Notes: generated by a model from the letters alone, not told the origin. 64,000 nt of DNA from Psychromonas sp. CNPT3 (GCF_000153405.2 NC_020802.1:763883-827882), one strand, 5' to 3'; shown: positions 29,168 to 41,906, numbered from the stretch's first letter. Numbers and translations: made by a program.

Positions 29168-29908
29168 CTATTTAGCTTTAATGCAGTGCAACATATAATT
29201 AACAGAGACATTTTTTGTAATGTGAAAATCATGATGTAAAGGGCGATATTCAACGCCACATAAATCGACACACTTTAATGAGGTGTTATCGATTGCTGCC
29301 AGTAAGATAGAAGGGCGAATAAACTTCTTGTATTCATGAGTGCCTTTAGGTACCCACCTTAATACATGCTCTGCGCCTAATATCATCATCAAGTAAGCTT
29401 TCATTGTTTTATTGATGGTTGAGAAATACACACTGCCACCGGGCTTTAGCATAGAACAACACGCTTGGATAATAGAAGCGGGATCGGGAACGTGCTCTAG
29501 CATTTCCATGCAAGTCACCACATCAAATTGCGCTTTATGTTCGCTGGCAAAGGCCTCTGCTGTGGTTTTTTGGTAGTCTAATGTGGTTGCCGTCTCTAAG
29601 GCATGTAAACGTGCGATTTGTAATGAGGCATGTGCCATATCAATACCAATCACCTTAGCGCCTTTTTTTGCCATACTTTCAGCTAAAATTCCCCCTCCGC
29701 AGCCAATATCAACGACACTTTTAGCAAATAAACCATCAACACCTTGTTCGATATATTCGAGGCGTGTGGGATTTAGCATATGTAAGGGTTTAAAGTCGCC
29801 TTCAAGATCCCACCATTGCGTCGCCATAGCTGAAAATTTTTCAATTTCTTTAGGATCTACATTTTCTTCGTATTTATCATTTTCAGTGGATGGGATATTT
29901 TGAGACAT
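29168..29908 (-). CDS. ubiG: Ubiquinone biosynthesis O-methyltransferase
   Basis: UbiG performs both O-methylations of ubiquinone synthesis, using SAM. The SAM motif I is VVDIGCGGGILAESMA, followed by CMEMLEHVPDP and FFSTIN-type post-motifs. FSAMATQWWDLEGDFKPLH is the characteristic N-terminal block. I chose the ATG at 29908 (246 residues), which matches homologue length; an ATG at 29950 adds an unrelated leader. It is divergent from gyrA, as in many gammaproteobacteria. Confidence 0.95.
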   Translation of the reverse strand: MSQNIPSTENDKYEENVDPKEIEKFSAMATQWWDLEGDFKPLHMLNPTRLEYIEQGVDGLFAKSVVDIGCGGGILAESMAKKGAKVIGIDMAHASLQIARLHALETATTLDYQKTTAEAFASEHKAQFDVVTCMEMLEHVPDPASIIQACCSMLKPGGSVYFSTINKTMKAYLMMILGAEHVLRWVPKGTHEYKKFIRPSILLAAIDNTSLKCVDLCGVEYRPLHHDFHITKNVSVNYMLHCIKAK

Positions 29909-30158
29909 GCAGGTGTACTCTGTTAATTCAAAGACAGAGATTGTACCCAATATTGTTTGTTTTATAAATGCATTTATTTGGCTCTGTAAGCGATTTTACA
30001 CAAAAACAAGCTGTTCAAAAAACAACCTAATCAAAGCAAAGGGGCTTATTTAACCCATAGCGCTTATATAAGGCCATTTAAAGCATAAAAGAAGCAATCA
30101 TTAGTGTTGGCTTTATGTTAAACTGGTCCACCCTAAAAATTTAAGGATCTCTATCCCT

Positions 30159-32879
30159 ATGAGTGAATTTGCACCCGATGTATCTCCAATTAACATTGAA
30201 GATGAATTAAAGAACTCTTATCTTGAATATGCAATGAGCGTTATTGTTGGGCGTGCTTTGCCTGATGTACGTGATGGCCTTAAGCCTGTGCATCGTCGCG
30301 TTTTGTTTGCGATGAACGTATTACGTAATGATTGGAATAAACCTTATAAAAAATCAGCACGTGTTGTTGGTGATGTTATCGGTAAATACCATCCACATGG
30401 TGATACTGCGGTCTACGATACAATCGTACGTATGGCACAAGATTTCTCATTACGTTACATGTTGATTGACGGACAAGGTAACTTCGGATCTGTAGATGGG
30501 GATAGCGCGGCTGCAATGCGTTATACCGAAATTCGTATGGATAAGATCGCGCATGAATTATTGGCCGATTTAGATAAAGAAACGGTTGATTTTGTACCCA
30601 ACTATGATGGTACTGAGCTTATTCCTGAAGTAATGCCAACAAAAATACCTAACCTACTTATTAATGGTTCATCAGGTATTGCGGTTGGTATGGCAACCAA
30701 TATCCCACCACATAATTTAGGTGAAGTGATTGATGGTTGCTTAGCGTTAATTAATAATCCTGATCTTACTATTGATCAATTAATTGAATATATCCCCGGT
30801 CCAGATTTTCCAACCGCGGGCATTATAAATGGCCGTAAAGGCATTATTGACGGTTATAAAACCGGTCGTGGAAAATTAAAAATCCGCGCTAAAGCCCGCG
30901 TTGAAGTCAATGAAAAAACAGGTCGTGAAACGATCATTGTTGATGAACTACCTTACCAAGTTAATAAAGCACGCTTAATTGAAAAAATTGCTGAATTAGT
31001 TAAAGATAAAAAAATAGAAGGTATCAGTGCACTGCGTGATGAGTCAGATAAAGACGGCATGCGTATGGTGATTGAAGTGAAACGTGGTGAAGTGGGGGAG
31101 GTTATTTTAAATAACCTTTATGCACAAACACAAATGCAATCGTCATTTGGTATCAATATGGTAGCCCTGGATCACGGCCAACCTAAATTATTGAACCTAA
31201 AAGAAATGTTACATGCATTTATCTTGCATCGCCGTGAAGTGGTAACACGTCGCACCGTGTTTGAATTGAAAAAAGCACGAGCCCGTGCGCATTTATTAGA
31301 AGGTTTGGCGATTTCATTGGCGAACATTGAGCCTATCATTGAGCTTATTCGTCATTCATCAACGCCTGCTGAAGCAAAAACTGCATTACAAGCACAAGGC
31401 TGGAAACTCGGTAATGTCGCAGCGATGTTAGAAGCGTCAGGTGTTGATGTTGCGCGCCCAGATGGACTTGCGATTGAATTTGGTATGCGTGATGATTTGT
31501 ACTTCATGACAGACACACAAGCCCAAGCCATTTTGGATATGCGTTTGCATAAATTAACGGGTCTTGAGCATGAAAAAATATTAAATGAATACAAAGAATT
31601 AATTGAAATTATCACTGCTCTGTTATTTATTTTAGAAAACCCTCATCGTCTAATGGAAGTGATCACTGAAGAATTAAACGATGTTCGTGCTAATTTTGCA
31701 GATGCTCGTCGTACTGAAATCACCGCGTCTGAGACAGATCTTTGTATGGAAGACTTGATCACTGAAGAAGATGTTGTCGTGACGCTATCGCATGAAGGTT
31801 ATGTGAAGTACCAACCACTCACCGACTATGAAGCGCAGCGTCGTGGTGGTAAAGGTAAATCAGCAACGAAAATGAAAGACGAAGACTTTATTGATAAGTT
31901 ATTAGTGGCAAGTACACACGATACTATCTTGTGTTTCTCTACGCGTGGACGTTTATACTGGTTAAAAGTATTCCAATTGCCTTTAGCATCTCGTCAAGCA
32001 CGTGGTCGTCCGATTATTAATATCTTACCGTTAGAGCAAGGCGAACGTATCACCGCTATTTTACCGGTTCGTACCTATGATGATGATAAATTTGTATTTA
32101 TGGCAACGGCCAATGGTACGGTTAAGAAAACAGCATTAAGTGCTTATAGTCGTCCTCGTGCAAGTGGTCTGATTGCTATCAACTTAAATGATGATAATGA
32201 ACTGATTGGCGCATTGATAACCAATGGTGAGAATGAGATCATGATATTCTCAGATGCGGGTAAAGTTGTACGCTTTAAAGAAGCAGAAGAAACTTTAGTT
32301 GTCGATGAGCAAGGTAACCCTGTACTCGATGAAAATGGCGTACAAGAGATCAAGTTTAAAGGGGTTCGTCCAATGGGACGTACTGCGACGGGTGTACGTG
32401 GTATCAAACTTAAAGAAGGCGAAAAAGCGGTTTCTTTAATTGTACCGAATGCAACGGGGCACATCTTAACCTGTACTGAAAATGGTTATGGTAAACGTAC
32501 TCCATTGAGCGATTATGCATCGAAGAGTCGTGCGACGCAGGGCGTTATCTCGATTAAAGTGAGTGAGCGTAATGGTAAAGTTGTTGGCGCAGTACAAGTT
32601 GATGAAAACGATGAGATCATGTTGATTTCAAATCGTGGAACGTTAGTGCGTACTCCGGTACATGGTGTCTCAATTGTGGGACGTAATACCCAAGGCGTGA
32701 CGCTTATCCGTACGCGTGATGATGAAAAAATAGTGGCGCTACAACGCATTGAAGAGGTACATGAGTTACCTGTTTATGAGGATGATGAAACAACACAAAA
32801 CATCCCAGTTGAGCAGAAAGAGGGAGCCGAGCTGGATCCCGAAATAACAGAAAGCAACGATGAGACGCTTTCTGAATAA
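30159..32879 (+). CDS. gyrA: DNA gyrase subunit A
   Basis: GyrA breaks and rejoins DNA in the gyrase heterotetramer that introduces negative supercoils. The protein is 906 residues. The catalytic Y122 lies in [10 protein letters not shown], the quinolone-resistance region is [13 protein letters not shown] with T83 and D87, and the GyrA box QRRGGKG begins the C-terminal DNA-wrapping beta-pinwheel. The tail is acidic ([20 protein letters not shown]). Threonine at 83, serine in E. coli, is natural in some species. It starts at the ATG at 30159; its terminator follows at once. Confidence 0.98.
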   Translation: MSEFAPDVSPINIEDELKNSYLEYAMSVIVGRALPDVRDGLKPVHRRVLFAMNVLRNDWNKPYKKSARVVGDVIGKYHPHGDTAVYDTIVRMAQDFSLRYMLIDGQGNFGSVDGDSAAAMRYTEIRMDKIAHELLADLDKETVDFVPNYDGTELIPEVMPTKIPNLLINGSSGIAVGMATNIPPHNLGEVIDGCLALINNPDLTIDQLIEYIPGPDFPTAGIINGRKGIIDGYKTGRGKLKIRAKARVEVNEKTGRETIIVDELPYQVNKARLIEKIAELVKDKKIEGISALRDESDKDGMRMVIEVKRGEVGEVILNNLYAQTQMQSSFGINMVALDHGQPKLLNLKEMLHAFILHRREVVTRRTVFELKKARARAHLLEGLAISLANIEPIIELIRHSSTPAEAKTALQAQGWKLGNVAAMLEASGVDVARPDGLAIEFGMRDDLYFMTDTQAQAILDMRLHKLTGLEHEKILNEYKELIEIITALLFILENPHRLMEVITEELNDVRANFADARRTEITASETDLCMEDLITEEDVVVTLSHEGYVKYQPLTDYEAQRRGGKGKSATKMKDEDFIDKLLVASTHDTILCFSTRGRLYWLKVFQLPLASRQARGRPIINILPLEQGERITAILPVRTYDDDKFVFMATANGTVKKTALSAYSRPRASGLIAINLNDDNELIGALITNGENEIMIFSDAGKVVRFKEAEETLVVDEQGNPVLDENGVQEIKFKGVRPMGRTATGVRGIKLKEGEKAVSLIVPNATGHILTCTENGYGKRTPLSDYASKSRATQGVISIKVSERNGKVVGAVQVDENDEIMLISNRGTLVRTPVHGVSIVGRNTQGVTLIRTRDDEKIVALQRIEEVHELPVYEDDETTQNIPVEQKEGAELDPEITESNDETLSE

Positions 32880-32896
32880 GTAAAAATGGTAACAAT

Positions 32897-32928
32897 AAAA
32901 TAAGCGACATAAGTCGCTTATTTTATTT
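32897..32928 (+). terminator. Intrinsic terminator of gyrA
   Basis: AAAATAAGCGAC pairs with GTCGCTTATTTT (12 bp) over a four-base loop, followed by ATTTTA. It separates gyrA from serC. Confidence 0.85.
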
Positions 32929-32991
32929 TAGGCTTGTAGGATAAGACAGCCCTCTGGATTTTTGATTTTATAAACAAGGACAAGCGATACC

Positions 32992-34080
32992 ATGAATAAC
33001 ATATTTAATTTTTGTGCCGGCCCTGCAATGTTGCCTCATGATGTTATGTTACAAGCCCAAAAGGAATTTTGTAATTGGCAAGACAATGGTGTTTCGGTGA
33101 TGGAAATGAGTCATCGTAGTCCTGAATATATGGCAATGGCCAGTGAGGCGGAGCAAGATCTTCGCGATTTAATGGATATTCCTGATAATTATAAAGTCCT
33201 TTTTTGTCATGGTGGTGGACGGGGGCAGTTTTCAGCTATTCCTTTTAATTTATTAGGTGATAAGTTAGAAGCCGACTACTTACTAACGGGGCAGTGGTCA
33301 AAATCTGCGACGCTTGAAGCTAAAAAATATGCACGTATTACCGATACAAATATAATCACCATCACCGAGCAAGGTAAAACCAGTGTCTTACCGTGTGCGC
33401 AGTGGCCGATTAATGCGGGCGCTGCTTATGTACATTATTGCCCTAATGAAACCGTAGATGGTATTGAAATTTTTGAAATTCCAGAAACCGGTGTTGTGCC
33501 TTTAGTTGCTGATATGAGTTCAACGATTTTATCGCGTCCGATAGACGTTTCAAAATTTGGTCTTATTTATGCAGGCGCGCAAAAAAATATAGGCCCTGCA
33601 GGATTAGCGATTGTGATTGTTCGTGAGGATTTAATTGGTCACGCAAGGCGCGCTATTCCCTCTATTTTTGATTATGAAATACAGGCCAAATCTAATTCAA
33701 TGTACAATACGCCACCTACTTATTCTTGGTATTTAGCGGGCCTTGTTTTTAAATGGTTAAAAGCACAAGGCGGTTTAGTTGAGGTAGAAAAAAGAAATAT
33801 AGAGAAAGCGTCGCTACTTTACTCGTTTATCGACAGCAGTAACTTTTATGAAAATAATATTGATAAATCGGTACGTAGCCGTATGAATATTCCTTTTACG
33901 CTGGTGGACGAAAGTTTAAACAGTGCTTTTTTAAGTGCGTCAAAAGCGGCGGGTTTATTAACCCTAAAAGGGCATAAATCGGTAGGTGGAATGCGTGCGA
34001 GCGTTTATAACGCCATGCCTCTTGCTGGCGTACAAGCTTTGGTTAAGTTTATGGCTGATTTTGAAAAAGATAATATATAG
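32992..34080 (+). CDS. serC: Phosphoserine aminotransferase
   Basis: SerC transaminates 3-phosphohydroxypyruvate for serine synthesis and a related intermediate for pyridoxal phosphate. The PLP lysine is K198 in [12 protein letters not shown], the same number as in E. coli. The phosphate-binding GGGRGQF and the N-terminal [10 protein letters not shown] are present. At 362 residues it is full length. It heads serC-hisC-aroA. Confidence 0.97.
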   Translation: MNNIFNFCAGPAMLPHDVMLQAQKEFCNWQDNGVSVMEMSHRSPEYMAMASEAEQDLRDLMDIPDNYKVLFCHGGGRGQFSAIPFNLLGDKLEADYLLTGQWSKSATLEAKKYARITDTNIITITEQGKTSVLPCAQWPINAGAAYVHYCPNETVDGIEIFEIPETGVVPLVADMSSTILSRPIDVSKFGLIYAGAQKNIGPAGLAIVIVREDLIGHARRAIPSIFDYEIQAKSNSMYNTPPTYSWYLAGLVFKWLKAQGGLVEVEKRNIEKASLLYSFIDSSNFYENNIDKSVRSRMNIPFTLVDESLNSAFLSASKAAGLLTLKGHKSVGGMRASVYNAMPLAGVQALVKFMADFEKDNI

Positions 34081-34118
34081 ATAATAGCCTGCATGATAGG
34101 GGATAATAGAGGATTTTC

Positions 34119-35219
34119 ATGAGTACTGATTTTTTAAAGTTAGCCAATGTGGGGGTGCAAAAATTACACCCTTATCAGCCAGGTAAACCCAGTGATGAAC
34201 TTGCACGTGAAATGGGCATTACGGATATTGTTAAATTAGCCTCTAATGAGAATCCATTAGGCGTAAGTATTGCTGTTAAAAAAGGCTTAATTGAATGTAT
34301 CGATGAGCTTTCACTTTATCCGGATGCTAATGGCCATTATTTAAAACAAGCGTTAGCGGATAAATACGCATTAAAAGCTGCGCAAGTTACCTTGGGTAAT
34401 GGCTCTAATGATTTATTAGAAATGTTGACCCATGCTTTTGTCTGCGCATCTGATGAAGTTATCTTTGCGCAGTATTCTTTTGTTGTTTACGGTTTGCTGA
34501 CTCAATCGATTGGGGCGCGCGCCGTCGTGGTACCTGCGCGTGAATACGGGCATGATTTAGAGGCAATGTTAGATGCTATTACGCCTCGCACTAAACTTGT
34601 CTTTATTGCAAATCCGAATAATCCTACGGGAACCTTTTTAAAGCCTGATGCCTTAAAAACATTCATTTCACGCGTACCTACACACGTTTTAGTAGTGCTA
34701 GATGAAGCTTACTTTGAGTATGTGAATGTAGAGCATGCCGAAGACAGTAGTGCGTGGATAGTTGAGTTTCCTAATTTGATTGTGCTGCGCACCTTTTCTA
34801 AAGCTTATGGCTTAGCGGGGCTTCGCATCGGTTATAGTTTATCAAATTCATCGATAGCCGAAATATTAAACCGTATTCGCCAGCCTTTTAATTGTAATGC
34901 ATTGGCGCTTAAAGCTGCCTTTATCGCCTTAAATGATCGCGCTTATTTACAACAAACAGTCGCATTAAATAATGCCGGAATGAAAAATTTAAGTGACTAC
35001 TTTAAACGTAGCTCTCTTGATTTTATTGCCTCGGAAGGCAATTTTATTATGGTAGATGTACAACGCTCTGCAGATGATGTGTATCAGGCATTATTAAAAG
35101 AAGGGGTGATAGTACGACCTTTGGGTCCATATGGATTAAAAAATCATTTACGCGTTAGCATTGGTACAGAAACACAAAATCAGCGCTTTAAAGGTGCATT
35201 AACGCACGTCTTAAAATAA
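34119..35219 (+). CDS. hisC: Histidinol-phosphate / aromatic aminotransferase, HisC family
   Basis: This fold-type I PLP aminotransferase has 366 residues, with the PLP lysine K228 in RTFSKAYGLAGLRIGY, NPNNPTGT at about 166-172 and DEAYFEY at 195-201. The HisC family transaminates imidazole-acetol phosphate, and several members also act on phenylpyruvate or prephenate. It is not in a his operon here but between serC and aroA. This resembles the serC-(pheA)-hisC-(tyrA)-aroA order of other gammaproteobacteria, where the copy serves aromatic amino acids. That role is an inference. AGAGGA precedes the ATG. Confidence 0.92.
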   Translation: MSTDFLKLANVGVQKLHPYQPGKPSDELAREMGITDIVKLASNENPLGVSIAVKKGLIECIDELSLYPDANGHYLKQALADKYALKAAQVTLGNGSNDLLEMLTHAFVCASDEVIFAQYSFVVYGLLTQSIGARAVVVPAREYGHDLEAMLDAITPRTKLVFIANPNNPTGTFLKPDALKTFISRVPTHVLVVLDEAYFEYVNVEHAEDSSAWIVEFPNLIVLRTFSKAYGLAGLRIGYSLSNSSIAEILNRIRQPFNCNALALKAAFIALNDRAYLQQTVALNNAGMKNLSDYFKRSSLDFIASEGNFIMVDVQRSADDVYQALLKEGVIVRPLGPYGLKNHLRVSIGTETQNQRFKGALTHVLK

Positions 35220-35231
35220 GAGAGTCAAACT

Positions 35232-36521
35232 ATGCAACAACTGCGTCTGCAACCCATCCGTAAAGTGCAGGGTGAAATCAACCTTCCTGGCTCAAAAAGC
35301 CTGTCTAATCGCGCCTTATTACTGGCAGCCTTAAGTAAAGGTACGACGCATTTAACCAACCTACTTGATAGTGATGATGTCGCGCATATGCTCAGTGCGC
35401 TACAAAAGTTAGGGGTTAAGGTAAGTTTATCTGCGCAAAAAACACAATGTACGATAATCGGTCTTGGGCGTGCATTTAATACCCAAGAAATGGGTGAGTT
35501 AACACTCTTTTTAGGCAATGCGGGCACTGCCATGCGCCCCCTTTGTGCAGCATTATGTTTAGGCCAAGGCGATTATGTCTTAACGGGTGAAGCGCGCATG
35601 TTTGAGCGACCTATTGGCTCTCTCGTTGATGCCTTAAGAGATGCGGGCGCCAAAGTCAGTTATTTAGGAACTGAAAATTATCCGCCACTGCGCATTCAAG
35701 GCCAAGGTCTTAAAGGTGGCAATATAAAAATAGACGGCAGTGTCTCGAGTCAATTTTTAACGGCTTTTTTAATGTCAGCGCCAATGGCAAGTGCGGATAC
35801 TCGTATCGAAATTATCGGCGAATTAGTGTCTAAGCCTTACATAAAAATTACGTTGAAAATCATGAAAGACTTTGGTGTTGAGGTTGAGCATGATAACTAT
35901 CAAACCTTCATCGTTAAAGGTAAGCAAACCTATACGGCGCCTGGCGACTATTTAGTTGAGGGCGACGCTTCTTCTGCCTCTTATTTTTTAGCTGCCGGCG
36001 CGATTGCGGGTGGCTCTATTACAGTGACAGGGGTCGGTAAAAAATCCATTCAAGGCGACATTGCTTTTGCTGATGCGCTGCAAGCGATGGGCGCCAAGAT
36101 AGAGTGGGGCGATGATTATATTAAAGCGAGTAAAGGGCCGTTAAAAGCGATTGATATGGACTTTAATCATATCCCTGATGCAGCAATGACGCTTGCGATG
36201 GTGGCTCTCTTTGCAAAAGGCACCACGCACATTCGTAACATTTATAATTGGCGGGTGAAGGAAACAGACCGATTATATGCCATGGCCAAAGAGTTGCGTA
36301 AAGTGGGCGCAGAGGTTGTCGAAGGTAAGGACTACATCAGTATTACGCCACCAAAAGTATTTAAAGATGCTTGTATTGATACTTATGATGACCATCGTAT
36401 TGCCATGTGTTTTTCGTTAGTGGCTTTGGCTAAAACGGGCGTGAGCATCAATGATCCTCAGTGCACCTCTAAAACGTTTCCTGATTTTTTCAATAAATTT
36501 AGCAGTGTAAGTTGTTATTAA
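35232..36521 (+). CDS. aroA: 5-enolpyruvylshikimate-3-phosphate synthase
   Basis: AroA joins phosphoenolpyruvate to shikimate-3-phosphate in the aromatic pathway. At 429 residues it is the bacterial class I form. Marker motifs are [28 protein letters not shown] (shikimate/PEP site, about residues 95-105) and the C-terminal [14 protein letters not shown]. It starts at the ATG at 35232, 12 bases after hisC, with AGAG upstream. cmk and rpsA, common downstream neighbours, are missing; the next gene is ktrA. Confidence 0.97.
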   Translation: MQQLRLQPIRKVQGEINLPGSKSLSNRALLLAALSKGTTHLTNLLDSDDVAHMLSALQKLGVKVSLSAQKTQCTIIGLGRAFNTQEMGELTLFLGNAGTAMRPLCAALCLGQGDYVLTGEARMFERPIGSLVDALRDAGAKVSYLGTENYPPLRIQGQGLKGGNIKIDGSVSSQFLTAFLMSAPMASADTRIEIIGELVSKPYIKITLKIMKDFGVEVEHDNYQTFIVKGKQTYTAPGDYLVEGDASSASYFLAAGAIAGGSITVTGVGKKSIQGDIAFADALQAMGAKIEWGDDYIKASKGPLKAIDMDFNHIPDAAMTLAMVALFAKGTTHIRNIYNWRVKETDRLYAMAKELRKVGAEVVEGKDYISITPPKVFKDACIDTYDDHRIAMCFSLVALAKTGVSINDPQCTSKTFPDFFNKFSSVSCY

Positions 36522-36572
36522 ATGTGAAATAAAGACAAAAATATTAAGTGATAAACATATATAAAACATAAA

Positions 36573-36598
36573 AAGAGCCTTGCAATTGCAGGGCTCTT
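36573..36598 (+). terminator. Probable terminator after aroA
   Basis: AAGAGCCTTGCA pairs with TGCAGGGCTCTT (11-12 bp including one G-T). The following TTCGTTGTC is only weakly T-rich. Confidence 0.55.
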
Positions 36599-36642
36599 CG
36601 TTGTCTAATGCCTTTGTAAATTTAATGTAAAGAGTAAACGTA

Positions 36643-37311
36643 ATGAAAAAGAATCTACATAACAAACAGTTTGCGGTGATCGGTTTAGGACGTTTTGGTA
36701 TGGCGCTTTGTCAAGAGTTAGCAGATCAAGGCGCACAAGTATTGGCTATCGATATTGTAGAGAGCTTTGTAAAAAAAGCCGCTGAATTTGTAAGTCATGC
36801 CGTGGTTGCTGATTGTGGTGATGAAGAAAGCGTTGCTGAGTTAAAATTAGAAGATTACGATATTGTGATGGTCGCCATTGGTGATGACATAAACGTCAGT
36901 ATATTAACCACCTTGGTGCTCAAAGAATGTGGTGCCAAAGCTGTATGGGTTAAAGCGAAAAACAAATATCACGCAAAAATATTAAAAAAGATAGGCGCAG
37001 ATAAAATTATCAGTCCAGAGCGTGACATGGGGATCCGTATTGCGCGTAATATGCTTGATCAGCGCGTTTTTGATTATCTGTCTCTTGGCAGTGGGCTTGC
37101 TATTACTGAGGTGGTGGTAAGTTGTGAATATTTTGGTTCTCCTCTGCATGAACATCCCTGTGGCGTCTGTGATGAAACGTCTATTTTAGCGTATAAACGT
37201 GGCGCTACTCTGTATAACCACCCAGATCGCGATACCAAGCTTGAAGTGGGAGATATTTTGATCATTGCAGGCCAAGAAAGTAAAATTAAAGAGCAATTGA
37301 ATAATTTATGA
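36643..37311 (+). CDS. ktrA: Ktr potassium uptake system regulatory subunit
   Basis: KtrA is a cytoplasmic RCK ring protein gating KtrB in response to nucleotides. The 222-residue protein has the Rossmann loop VIGLGRFGMAL (residues 12-22), AIDIVES with the acidic strand end, and a C-terminal TrkA-C domain from about 135. Its TGA stop overlaps the ktrB ATG in ATGA, implying translational coupling. Confidence 0.94.
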   Translation: MKKNLHNKQFAVIGLGRFGMALCQELADQGAQVLAIDIVESFVKKAAEFVSHAVVADCGDEESVAELKLEDYDIVMVAIGDDINVSILTTLVLKECGAKAVWVKAKNKYHAKILKKIGADKIISPERDMGIRIARNMLDQRVFDYLSLGSGLAITEVVVSCEYFGSPLHEHPCGVCDETSILAYKRGATLYNHPDRDTKLEVGDILIIAGQESKIKEQLNNL

Positions 37312-38675
37312 GTGTTTTATATAAGAAAAGTGGCGTTTTACATTTAAAAAATAAAAAAGGTAAAAAACGCTGGTCTGAGCCTCGGGTTATTTTAGTTAGT
37401 TTTTTAGCCATTTTATTGCCCTTTGCTCTTTTATTAACCACTCCTTTTTTTTCCGTGTCTGGACTGAGTTTTATTGACGCTTTATTTACGGCAACGTCTG
37501 CAATTAGTGTGACGGGACTAGGCGTTGTAGATACAGGGTCGCATTTTAGTGTGTCTGGTAAAATCTTATTAATGCTACTGATGCAAATTGGCGGGCTGGG
37601 TCAAATGACGTTGTCGGCTATTTTATTGTATATGTTTGGATTACGTATTAGTTTACGTCAGCAATCGATAACCAAAGAAGCCTTAGGGCAAAATAATTCC
37701 GTTAATTTACGCCGTTTAGTAAAACATATTATTGTTTTTGCCTGCGTCGCTGAGCTGATCGGCATGATCTTTTTATCCTTTCGATTTGTCCCTGTTTTGG
37801 GCTGGCGAGAGGGGGTGTTCAGCGCTTTATTTCATGCGGTTTCTGCTTTTAATAATGCGGGTTTTTCATTGTTTAGCGACAGTATGACGAGTTTTGTCGG
37901 TGATCCTACTGTGAACTTTACGATAGCAGGCCTATTTATTTTAGGGGGCCTCGGTTTTACGGTGATATCAGATCTACACGGTAATCGACTGCGTGGTTTT
38001 AATCATTTACAGCTACATTCTAAAATCATGCTTATTGCGACGCCTTGTTTACTTTTAGTGGGCACGCTTCTGTTCTGGTTTTTAGAAAAAGATAATATGA
38101 GTACCCTCGGTATACTCAGTACAGGCGAGCAGTGGTTGGCTGCGTTTTTTCAATCTGCAACAGCGCGTACCGCGGGTTTTAATAGTATTTCGGTGGAAAA
38201 TTTAACGCATCCCGCATTGTTGGTTTTGATGGTGTTAATGATGATTGGAGCCGGTTCAACCTCAACGGGAGGCGGGATAAAAGTATCTACTTTTGTCGTA
38301 GCGATGATATCAACGTGGTCTTTTTTAAGGCAAAACGATAAAGTCGTTATTTTAAAACGTTCGGTCCCCTGGTCAACGGTTACAAAATGTTTAGCCATTA
38401 TTGTGGTGAGCTTTATGGTGCTTATTGGCGCCATGTTTGCGCTGATGATCAGCGAAGATGCGCCTATGTCGATGGTTATGTTTGAGACTATTTCAGCGTT
38501 TGCAACGGTAGGGTTGACGTCGGGATTAACGGCGCAACTTTCAGAGCCGGGTAAAGTTATCATGATAGTGGTGATGATCATTGGCCGAATAGGGCCTTTA
38601 ACATTGGCATATATGTTGGCCAGACCTAAGCCAACATTGTTAAAATATCCTGAGGGTCACGTGTTTGCGGGTTGA
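37308..38675 (+). CDS. ktrB: Na+-dependent K+ transporter membrane subunit
   Basis: KtrB is the membrane channel subunit of the Ktr system, known from Vibrio alginolyticus for Na+-dependent potassium uptake. The 455-residue protein has the four membrane-pore-membrane repeats of the Trk/Ktr/HKT superfamily. Pore loops include TSAISVTGLGVVDTG, VSAFNNAGFSLF, TARTAGFNSI and ISAFATVGLTSGL, each with the selectivity glycine. GAGSTSTGGGIKVSTF is the typical intramembrane gating loop. It starts in the ATGA overlap with ktrA. Confidence 0.95.
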   Translation: MSVLYKKSGVLHLKNKKGKKRWSEPRVILVSFLAILLPFALLLTTPFFSVSGLSFIDALFTATSAISVTGLGVVDTGSHFSVSGKILLMLLMQIGGLGQMTLSAILLYMFGLRISLRQQSITKEALGQNNSVNLRRLVKHIIVFACVAELIGMIFLSFRFVPVLGWREGVFSALFHAVSAFNNAGFSLFSDSMTSFVGDPTVNFTIAGLFILGGLGFTVISDLHGNRLRGFNHLQLHSKIMLIATPCLLLVGTLLFWFLEKDNMSTLGILSTGEQWLAAFFQSATARTAGFNSISVENLTHPALLVLMVLMMIGAGSTSTGGGIKVSTFVVAMISTWSFLRQNDKVVILKRSVPWSTVTKCLAIIVVSFMVLIGAMFALMISEDAPMSMVMFETISAFATVGLTSGLTAQLSEPGKVIMIVVMIIGRIGPLTLAYMLARPKPTLLKYPEGHVFAG

Positions 38676-40484
<1,809 letters not shown>

Positions 40485-40486
40485 TA

Positions 40487-40530
40487 AAAATGGCAATAGT
40501 TAAGCTATTGCCATTTTCTTTTTCTTTTTC
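40487..40530 (+). terminator. Terminator/attenuator between mreB and mreC
   Basis: AAAATGGCAATAG pairs perfectly with CTATTGCCATTTT (13 bp) over a TTAAG loop, followed by a long T-rich CTTTTTCTTTTTC run. Partial read-through would give more MreB than MreC and MreD. Confidence 0.85.
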
Positions 40531-40553
40531 TTTTTATTATTTTTTCGGTAACC

Positions 40554-41444
40554 ATGAAACTTATTTTCTCGCGCGGACCTTCGTACTTATTAAGACTCAT
40601 CGTTATCATTGTCATATCGCTTATTTTGCTTGTTGCAGAAAGTAGATATAACTTATTTGCATCCTCTCGGTTGTACCTTAATTCTCTTGTTAGCCCTATT
40701 CAGTATGTTGCGGATATTCCTCAATCATTCGTCTCCTCTTTTTCAAAATTAGTAGTAACGCGCGAAGAATTAAAAGTGCGTAACCTACGCCTTGAAAAAG
40801 AAAATACATTGCTCACCGCAGACCGATTATTACTTTCTCAGTTGCAGCTTGAAAATAAAAAAATACGTAAGTTACTCAACTCACATCGTGATTTTACCAG
40901 TAAACGTATGCTTGCAGAAGTGATGAGCTTGCGATCTGATCCTTTTCGTTATCAATTATTAATTAATAAAGGTGCACTCGATGGAGTGTATTTAGGGCAA
41001 CCTGTGATTAATGATGTCGGTGTGGTTGGGCAAATTTCAGAGGTGGGTAGTTTAACGAGTCGCGTGCTTCTTTTGGTCGATGCAAGTCATGGTATTCCGG
41101 TTCGAGTGCAACGTAATGATTTAGTCGCCGTTGTGCACGGAAGTGGCTCTTGGAATAAATTAGATGTGCCTTTTATCCCTAGTAATGCTGATTTAAAAGA
41201 GGGTGACTTATTAGTGACATCAGGCCTTGGCGGTCGTTTTCCTGAAGGCTATCCGGTGGCAACCATTAGCCACTTTAAATATACAAAAGGGGCAGCCTAT
41301 GCGGATGTTGAAGCGACGCCTGTTACCAAGTTAGGACAAAGTCACTATTTATTATTATTGTGGCACAATTCTGATAAAGATCAGGCAAAACGAGACAAAA
41401 CGACACTAGAGAAAGAGGCAATAAAAGAGAATGCGCCACTATAG
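40554..41444 (+). CDS. mreC: Rod shape-determining protein MreC
   Basis: MreC is a bitopic inner-membrane protein that links MreB to the periplasmic synthases. It has one membrane segment (about residues 10-28, LRLIVIIVISLILLV), then a coiled coil (about 65-105, REELKVRNLRLEKEN), then the beta-barrel MreC domain. At 296 residues it is somewhat shorter than E. coli MreC (367), without a long C-terminal tail. Its end overlaps mreD by 14 bases. Confidence 0.96.
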   Translation: MKLIFSRGPSYLLRLIVIIVISLILLVAESRYNLFASSRLYLNSLVSPIQYVADIPQSFVSSFSKLVVTREELKVRNLRLEKENTLLTADRLLLSQLQLENKKIRKLLNSHRDFTSKRMLAEVMSLRSDPFRYQLLINKGALDGVYLGQPVINDVGVVGQISEVGSLTSRVLLLVDASHGIPVRVQRNDLVAVVHGSGSWNKLDVPFIPSNADLKEGDLLVTSGLGGRFPEGYPVATISHFKYTKGAAYADVEATPVTKLGQSHYLLLLWHNSDKDQAKRDKTTLEKEAIKENAPL

Positions 41445-41904
41445 TATTATATATATTACATTTTTCGTGGCTTTGTTGTGTGCCATATTTCCTTTGCCCA
41501 TCTTTTTAAATGCTTTTCGTCCGGATTGGATGATTTTAATTATTTTTTATTGGGTACTCGCTACGCCGCAACGTATCGGTATTGTACATGCTTTTTTTAT
41601 TGGCCTAATATTGGATATTCTATTAGGCTCAATGTTAGGCATGCATGCGTTACTCTTTTCGTTACTCGCATATTTTGTTTGCGTTGATTTTCAACGAATT
41701 CGTTATTTTACACTGGTACAAACAACGCTATTGATTGGTATTGCCGCGTTATGTATTAAGTTGTCATTGTATTGGATAGCATCGACTCAGCAAGATATCT
41801 TATTACATAAAAGTTATTTTTGGTCTATTTTTTCATCGATGCTTATTTGGCCTTGGTTTTTTCTTTTTTTACGAATGGTGCGTATTCGCTTTAAGGTACT
41901 TTGA
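41431..41904 (+). CDS. mreD: Rod shape-determining protein MreD
   Basis: MreD is a small integral membrane protein of the elongasome. The 157 residues hold five to six hydrophobic segments, with the family signature FRPDWMILIIFYW near residue 30 and GLILDILLGSMLGMHALLFSLL. The start ATG lies inside the mreC 3' end (14-base overlap), a sign of translational coupling. Confidence 0.94.
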   Translation: MRHYSIIYITFFVALLCAIFPLPIFLNAFRPDWMILIIFYWVLATPQRIGIVHAFFIGLILDILLGSMLGMHALLFSLLAYFVCVDFQRIRYFTLVQTTLLIGIAALCIKLSLYWIASTQQDILLHKSYFWSIFSSMLIWPWFFLFLRMVRIRFKVL

Positions 41905-41906
41905 TC

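Noticed and set aside
38150-38581. 143-codon minus-strand frame inside ktrB
   Set aside because: It is a composition shadow of the ktrB membrane segments on the opposite strand.
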